The notes beneath the pieces were generated by a model, which saw nothing but the letters and a program-made list of their open reading frames with translations, did not search any database and was not told the DNA's origin. A stretch of 10,812 nucleotides of DNA from JBGTGG01 sp041746855 (lineage in GTDB: Bacteria > Bacteroidota > Bacteroidia > Cytophagales > Cyclobacteriaceae): the NCBI GenBank assembly GCA_041746855.1, contig JBGTGG010000497.1, positions 1-10,812 of the forward strand. Direction: 5' to 3'. Position 1 is the first letter of the stretch, and the number at the start of each line of letters is the position of its first letter. Made by a program: the position numbers and the translations under genes. Of this stretch, positions 7,463 through 10,812 are shown one piece after another.

Positions 7463-10201
7463 ATGGTATTCGATTTAGACATGATTAAGGCTGTTTATAA
7501 AAACATGCCGGATCGTATTGCAAAAGCACGCAAAGTGGTCAACAAGCCCCTCACCCTATCTGAAAAAATACTTTATAGCCATTTGCATAAAGATCAACCG
7601 ATTGAAAAATTCGGAAGAGGCAAATCCTATGTTGATTTTTCTCCTGATCGCGTGGCGATGCAAGATGCTACGGCACAGATGGCATTACTTCAATTCATGT
7701 CTGCCGGAATGCCGCAAGTACAAGTTCCGTCAACCGTGCACTGCGATCACCTGATCCTTGCCAAAGATGGTGCAAAAAAAGACTTAAAAGATTCCATCAC
7801 CGCGAGTGGCGAAGTTTTCAATTTCCTGGAATCTGTCTCCAATAAATATGGTATCGGATTCTGGAAGCCCGGAGCAGGTATTATCCACCAGGTAGTATTG
7901 GAGAATTATGCTTTTCCAGGCGCGATGATGATCGGTACCGATTCACACACTGTAAATGCCGGTGGCCTCGGAATGGTAGCGATTGGTGTTGGTGGTGCTG
8001 ATGCAGTGGATGTAATGGCGGGAATGCCGTGGGAATTAAAATGGCCAAAATTAATTGGTGTTAAACTTACCGGAAAACTTGGCGGCTGGACATCCTCAAA
8101 AGATGTGATCCTGAAAGTGGCGGGTATCCTTACCGTAAAAGGTGGAACTGGAGCCATCGTAGAATATTTTGGTCCGGGCGCCTTGTCTTTATCCTGCACG
8201 GGAAAAGGAACGATTTGTAACATGGGGGCCGAAATTGGCGCCACTACTTCTACGTTCGGATACGATGAGAAAATGGCGGCTTACCTTACTTCCACAGGAA
8301 GGAAAGAAGTGGCCGATCTTGCTGACAAAATCAAAGAACATTTAACCGGTGACCCGGAAGTATATGCACAACCGGAATTATACTTCGATGAAGTAATCGA
8401 AATCAACTTAACAGAACTTGAGCCACACATCAACGGGCCTTTTACACCAGACCGGGCAACGCCTCTTTCTGAATTTGCGCACACCGTTCGTGCAAACGGA
8501 TGGCCTGCCAAACTTGAAGTGGGATTGATCGGATCGTGTACCAACTCTTCGTATGAAGATATCTCACGTGCTGCTTCCATCGCACAACAAGCCATTGATA
8601 AAAAATTAACCGCACGGGCAGAATTCACGATCACACCAGGTTCGGAGCAAGTGCGCTTCACGGTTGAACGTGATGGCTTCCTTTCCATCTTTGATAAGAT
8701 GGGTGGCGTGGTGTTGGCAAATGCGTGCGGACCGTGTATTGGTCAGTGGGCACGTCACACGGATGATCCTAATCGTAAAAATTCAATCATCACTTCCTTC
8801 AACAGAAACTTTGCGAAGCGAAATGATGGAAACCCAAACACACACTCTTTTGTTGCCTCGCCTGAAATTGTAACCGCATTGGCGATTGCCGGTGACTTAA
8901 CGTTCAATCCAATTCGGGATATGCTATCGAACAACGAAGGGATGGCCGTAAAACTAGATCCTCCTACCGGTGAGGAAGCACCACCAAATGGTTATGATGT
9001 TGAAGATGCAGGTTATCTGGCCCCTGCTAAAGATGGTTCAAAGGTAAAAGTGAGTATCGATCCAAACTCAAAAAGGTTGCAAGCATTAAGCCCATTTCAA
9101 AAATGGGATGGCAAGAATATGACCGGGTTGAAGTTGCTGATAAAAGCAAAAGGAAAATGTACCACCGACCACATTTCAATGGCCGGTCCGTGGCTACGCT
9201 TCAGGGGTCACCTCGATAATATTTCCAACAATACCTTAACGGGTGCGATCAATTACTTCAATGATGAAGCCGATAAAGTAAAGAATCAACTTACGGGTGA
9301 ATACGGAGCAGTGCCTGATACGCAACGCGCTTACAAAGCTGCAGGTGTTCCATCGATCGTAGTAGGTGACCACAACTATGGCGAAGGATCTTCCCGTGAG
9401 CATGCTGCGATGCAACCGCGCCATTTAGGTATCAAAGTTATTTTGGTGAAATCATTTGCTCGTATACACGAAACGAACTTGAAGAAGCAAGGAATGTTGG
9501 GGTTAACCTTCGCGAACGAAGCAGACTACAACAAAATACAGGAAGATGATACAATTGATATTATCGACTTGGTTGACTTTGCTCCGGACAAACAGTTAAC
9601 ACTGGTATTGAAGCACAAAGATGGAACAACGGATACAATTAAGGCGAACCATACCTACAATGCCGGACAAATTGGATGGTTCAAAGCCGGATCTGCATTG
9701 AACCTGATGGCTGCTTCTATTGCTAAGGAGGAGGAGAAAGCACCTGCTAAGAAAAAGAAAGCAACAGCGAAGAAAGCTGCTAAAAAAGCTACACCCGAAA
9801 AGGCTGTAAAGAAGAACGCGAAGAAAGCAACTAAAAAATCGGCACCGAAAAAGTCGACTAAGAAAGTGGCCAAGAAAGCAACGCCTAAAAAGAAAGTTGC
9901 TAAGAAAGCGACACCAAAAAAGGCAGTAAAGAAAACTATACCTAAGAAAGCAGCGAAAAAGAAAGTCACGAAAAAGGTAACTAAGAAAACGGTAAAGAAA
10001 AAAGCTTCACCGAAGAAGGTTGCTAAAAAAGTAGTGAAGAAGAAAGTAGCAAAAAAGGCTACTCCTAAAAAAGCGGCAAAGAAGAAGGTAACTAAAAAGG
10101 TTGCTAAGAAAGCTGCGAAAAAGAAAGTTGTGAAAAAGGTAGCTTCCAAAAAAGCCAGCCCTAAGAAGGCAACAAAGAAAGTTGCGAAAAGGAAAAAGTA
10201 A
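7463..10201 (+). CDS. Aconitate hydratase with a C-terminal histone H1-like lysine-rich tail
   Basis: TCA-cycle enzyme interconverting citrate and isocitrate through cis-aconitate with a [4Fe-4S] cluster. ATG at 7463 gives MVFDLDMIKAVYKNMP, the usual N-terminus of Bacteroidota aconitases; an upstream TTG at 7430 would add 11 unlikely residues. The protein has 912 residues. The catalytic domain (about 30-500) carries cluster ligands Cys359 (GSCTNSS), Cys422 and Cys425 (CGPCIGQW), nearly the same numbering as mitochondrial aconitase. The swivel domain (about 560-720) has YGEGSSREHAA with Ser644 and Arg645. The core ends normally at GWFKAGSALNLM. Residues 755-912 are an added low-complexity basic tail with 76 Lys in 158 residues, opening with an acidic EEE and then K-K-A/T/V-P-K-K units. 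Nothing indicates a frameshift: the frame is continuous and a strong terminator follows. Enzyme activity is very likely; nucleic-acid binding by the tail is inferred. acnA is avoided because this is the mitochondrial-like class. Confidence 0.96.
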   Translation: MVFDLDMIKAVYKNMPDRIAKARKVVNKPLTLSEKILYSHLHKDQPIEKFGRGKSYVDFSPDRVAMQDATAQMALLQFMSAGMPQVQVPSTVHCDHLILAKDGAKKDLKDSITASGEVFNFLESVSNKYGIGFWKPGAGIIHQVVLENYAFPGAMMIGTDSHTVNAGGLGMVAIGVGGADAVDVMAGMPWELKWPKLIGVKLTGKLGGWTSSKDVILKVAGILTVKGGTGAIVEYFGPGALSLSCTGKGTICNMGAEIGATTSTFGYDEKMAAYLTSTGRKEVADLADKIKEHLTGDPEVYAQPELYFDEVIEINLTELEPHINGPFTPDRATPLSEFAHTVRANGWPAKLEVGLIGSCTNSSYEDISRAASIAQQAIDKKLTARAEFTITPGSEQVRFTVERDGFLSIFDKMGGVVLANACGPCIGQWARHTDDPNRKNSIITSFNRNFAKRNDGNPNTHSFVASPEIVTALAIAGDLTFNPIRDMLSNNEGMAVKLDPPTGEEAPPNGYDVEDAGYLAPAKDGSKVKVSIDPNSKRLQALSPFQKWDGKNMTGLKLLIKAKGKCTTDHISMAGPWLRFRGHLDNISNNTLTGAINYFNDEADKVKNQLTGEYGAVPDTQRAYKAAGVPSIVVGDHNYGEGSSREHAAMQPRHLGIKVILVKSFARIHETNLKKQGMLGLTFANEADYNKIQEDDTIDIIDLVDFAPDKQLTLVLKHKDGTTDTIKANHTYNAGQIGWFKAGSALNLMAASIAKEEEKAPAKKKKATAKKAAKKATPEKAVKKNAKKATKKSAPKKSTKKVAKKATPKKKVAKKATPKKAVKKTIPKKAAKKKVTKKVTKKTVKKKASPKKVAKKVVKKKVAKKATPKKAAKKKVTKKVAKKAAKKKVVKKVASKKASPKKATKKVAKRKK
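9725..10198 (+). repeat. Lysine-rich H1-like repeat region encoding the aconitase tail
   Basis: This part of the aconitase gene encodes residues 755-912. Composition is dominated by Lys, Ala, Val, Thr and Pro, with one Arg near the end and almost no acidic residues after the opening EEE and a single Glu. Units such as KKATPKK (three copies), ASPKK (two) and PKKAAKKKVTKKV (two) recur, and the last pair suggests a duplication of about 35 residues. Lys codons mix AAA and AAG, so the repeats are not a recent DNA-level expansion. The pattern resembles H1 C-terminal tails and bacterial H1-like proteins (Hc1, AlgP, BpH1). Confidence 0.9.
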
Positions 10202-10222
10202 GCAATTGACGTTGAGTATATA

Positions 10223-10257
10223 AAAGAAGGCTACGAAAATCGTAGCCTTCTTTGTTT
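10223..10257 (+). terminator. Intrinsic terminator after the aconitase gene
   Basis: A perfect 13-bp stem, AAAGAAGGCTACG (10223-10235) with CGTAGCCTTCTTT (10241-10253), has an AAAAT loop and a T-rich tail (TTTGTTT) that begins within the stem. It lies 21 nt after the stop codon. The A-run before the stem gives a T-run on the other strand, so it may also stop transcription arriving from the - strand gene. Confidence 0.88.
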
Positions 10258-10282
10258 AGACTTTTCGTACCCAGTCATCCAT

Positions 10283-10402
10283 TAGCCCCGACCTTTAGGT
10301 CGGGGATTTAGATATTAAGGTGTTGGCTTTAGCCAAAAAATCATTGGGCTAAAGCCCGTTCAATTTATTTTCCTTTAGTCCCCGACATAAATGTCGGGGC
10401 TA
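10283..10402. repeat. Nested palindromic extragenic (REP/BIME-like) element
   Basis: Four short palindromes sit in a symmetric order: CCCCGACCT-TT-AGGTCGGGG? pairing at 10286-10305 (8-9 bp), TTGGCT-TT-AGCCAA (10323-10336), GGGCT-AA-AGCCC (10346-10357) and CCCCGACAT-AA-ATGTCGGGG (10380-10399). The ends are themselves inverted repeats, TAGCCCCGAC (10283-10292) with GTCGGGGCTA (10393-10402), and so are the middle arms, GGCTTTAGCC (10325-10334) with GGCTAAAGCC (10347-10356). It can fold as separate hairpins or as one long cruciform. Repeats of this style are scattered in many Bacteroidota genomes; copy number here cannot be seen. Confidence 0.8.
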
Positions 10403-10535
10403 TTGTTTCTATTCGATCTCTTCGGGATTTGCAATGTCTGATAAAATTGGATTTTAAATCCTTCACGTACAATCGGTTTTTAATGAGTAGTCGGGTTATT
10501 CGACCGGACTAAATCTTAACAACCCTATTCTAGAA

Positions 10536-10559
10536 GTGTCAGGTCGAAAGACCTAACAC
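10536..10559. repeat. GAAA-loop hairpin with partial direct duplication
   Basis: GTGT-C-AGGTC (10536-10545), a GAAA loop (10546-10549) and GACCT-A-ACAC (10550-10559) form a 9-bp stem with one C-A mismatch. The right arm recurs at 21-nt spacing: AAAGACCTAACACCA (10547-10561) and AAAGACCCAACACCA (10568-10582) differ at one base. There is no T-tract on either side, so it is more likely an extragenic repeat than a terminator. Confidence 0.6.
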
Positions 10560-10620
10560 CACAACTAAAAGACCCAACACCAATACAAGAACTGAAATCA
10601 TTACAATACAGTACAGGCTA

Positions 10621-10812
10621 TTAAAGAAGCGCGTACTTAAACGCTGGGTTTCCACGCACACCATTTTTATACAAATCAGTGAACTTCAGTTTGTAATAAT
10701 TTCCAGCAGCATCTTTGATTACATAAAAGCGGTCTGTTCTCAGTGAAGGTGGTCCGCCCGGTCCTCCACCAGTTCTCCAGTTTGCTCCAATGGCAAGTTG
10801 ATCACTGCCATT
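10621..10812 (-). CDS. HmuY-like heme-binding protein, C-terminal fragment
   Basis: Read on the - strand, the right edge of the window contains an open frame of 63 residues ending in TAA (complement of 10621-10623); the start lies beyond the window. The visible sequence has a Gly/Pro-rich segment (RTGGGPGGPPSL) followed by DRFYVIKDAAGNYYKLKFT and a terminal RGNPAFKYALL. The order F/Y-V-I-K-D-x-x-G-x-Y-Y-K-L-K-F, then R-G-x-P-x-F-x-Y, resembles the C-terminal strands of HmuY-family proteins, outer-membrane lipoproteins of Bacteroidota that bind heme and work with a TonB-dependent receptor. That identity comes from recognition of a short stretch, and the heme ligands are not in view. It converges on the aconitase gene. 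Confidence 0.6.
   Translation of the reverse strand, partial: NGSDQLAIGANWRTGGGPGGPPSLRTDRFYVIKDAAGNYYKLKFTDLYKNGVRGNPAFKYALL

Larger units (their letters stand above)
10202..10620. other. Convergent intergenic region, 419 bp, no gene seen
   Basis: This gap between the aconitase gene (+) and the HmuY-like gene (-) holds the terminator at 10223-10257, the nested palindromic element at 10283-10402, the palindrome GGATTT-T-AAATCC at 10449-10461, an imperfect stem at 10489-10510 (AGTC-G-GGT with ACC-G-GACT), and a hairpin at 10536-10559. I see no convincing open reading frame, tRNA or other RNA gene in it. Confidence 0.7.

Noticed and set aside
9655..10149. Long antisense open frame, very rich in Phe, opposite the aconitase tail
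   Set aside because: It is the mirror of AAG/AAA lysine codons (CTT/TTT on the other strand). The low-complexity Phe/Ala/Thr protein has no start context or family resemblance.
9725..10201. Lys tail as a frameshift or a separate overlapping gene
   Set aside because: The frame is continuous from the aconitase core, there is no internal ATG or promoter-like site at the junction, and the strong terminator lies just after the tail stop.
8..10201. A functional system linking SUF assembly with the H1-tailed aconitase
   Set aside because: Aconitase is an Fe-S client, but the two loci are 5 kb apart with a terminator and unrelated genes between them, so proximity alone does not support a link.
10283..10402. 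CRISPR array
   Set aside because: The repeats are palindromes in inverted, nested order with unequal spacing, not direct repeats separated by uniform spacers.
10536..10559. Terminator for the - strand HmuY-like gene
   Set aside because: The hairpin is present but no T-tract follows it on the - strand, so it does not meet the criteria for an intrinsic terminator.

Overview
The window reads as a chromosomal segment from a Bacteroidota bacterium, most likely a Cytophagales-type member. The evidence is a SprB-repeat surface protein with a type B type IX secretion (T9SS) sorting domain followed by a PorP/SprF partner, a Bacteroidota-style SUF operon, a CX5HGH-type pterin synthase beside FolE, near absence of Shine-Dalgarno sites, and short palindromic extragenic repeats. 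All complete genes lie on the + strand. One partial gene enters from the right on the - strand.

Layout: (1) 8-2484 holds the end of a SUF Fe-S assembly operon, sufS-sufE-sufT(DUF59), with start/stop overlaps, followed by a bacilliredoxin (BrxA/BrxB family) gene and a strong intrinsic terminator. (2) 2702-5728 holds a two-gene surface module: a TTG-initiated 705-residue adhesin-like protein with about six SprB-type repeats, and 3 nt downstream a PorP/SprF outer-membrane protein. (3) 5788-6847 holds a 6-pyruvoyl-tetrahydropterin synthase/QueD homologue overlapping GTP cyclohydrolase I (folE), which are consecutive steps from GTP. (4) 6911-7363 is a cysteine-free MarR-family regulator. (5) 7463-10201 is aconitate hydratase with all catalytic signatures, but extended by 158 residues of lysine-rich, histone H1-like sequence. 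(6) 10202-10620 is a convergent intergenic region with a terminator, a nested palindromic (REP/BIME-like) element and other hairpins. (7) 10621-10812 (-) is the 3' end of an HmuY-like gene.

Most of the window is core metabolism. The clear anomaly is the aconitase: the core is complete at about 754 residues and then continues in frame into a tail of about 48% lysine (76 K of 158) with recurring A/T/S/V-P-K-K units like those of bacterial and eukaryotic H1-type DNA-binding tails. If real, it physically joins an Fe-S TCA-cycle enzyme to a nucleic-acid-binding module. The SUF system, which builds Fe-S clusters, lies in the same window, but the distance and the intervening terminator make that proximity probably incidental.
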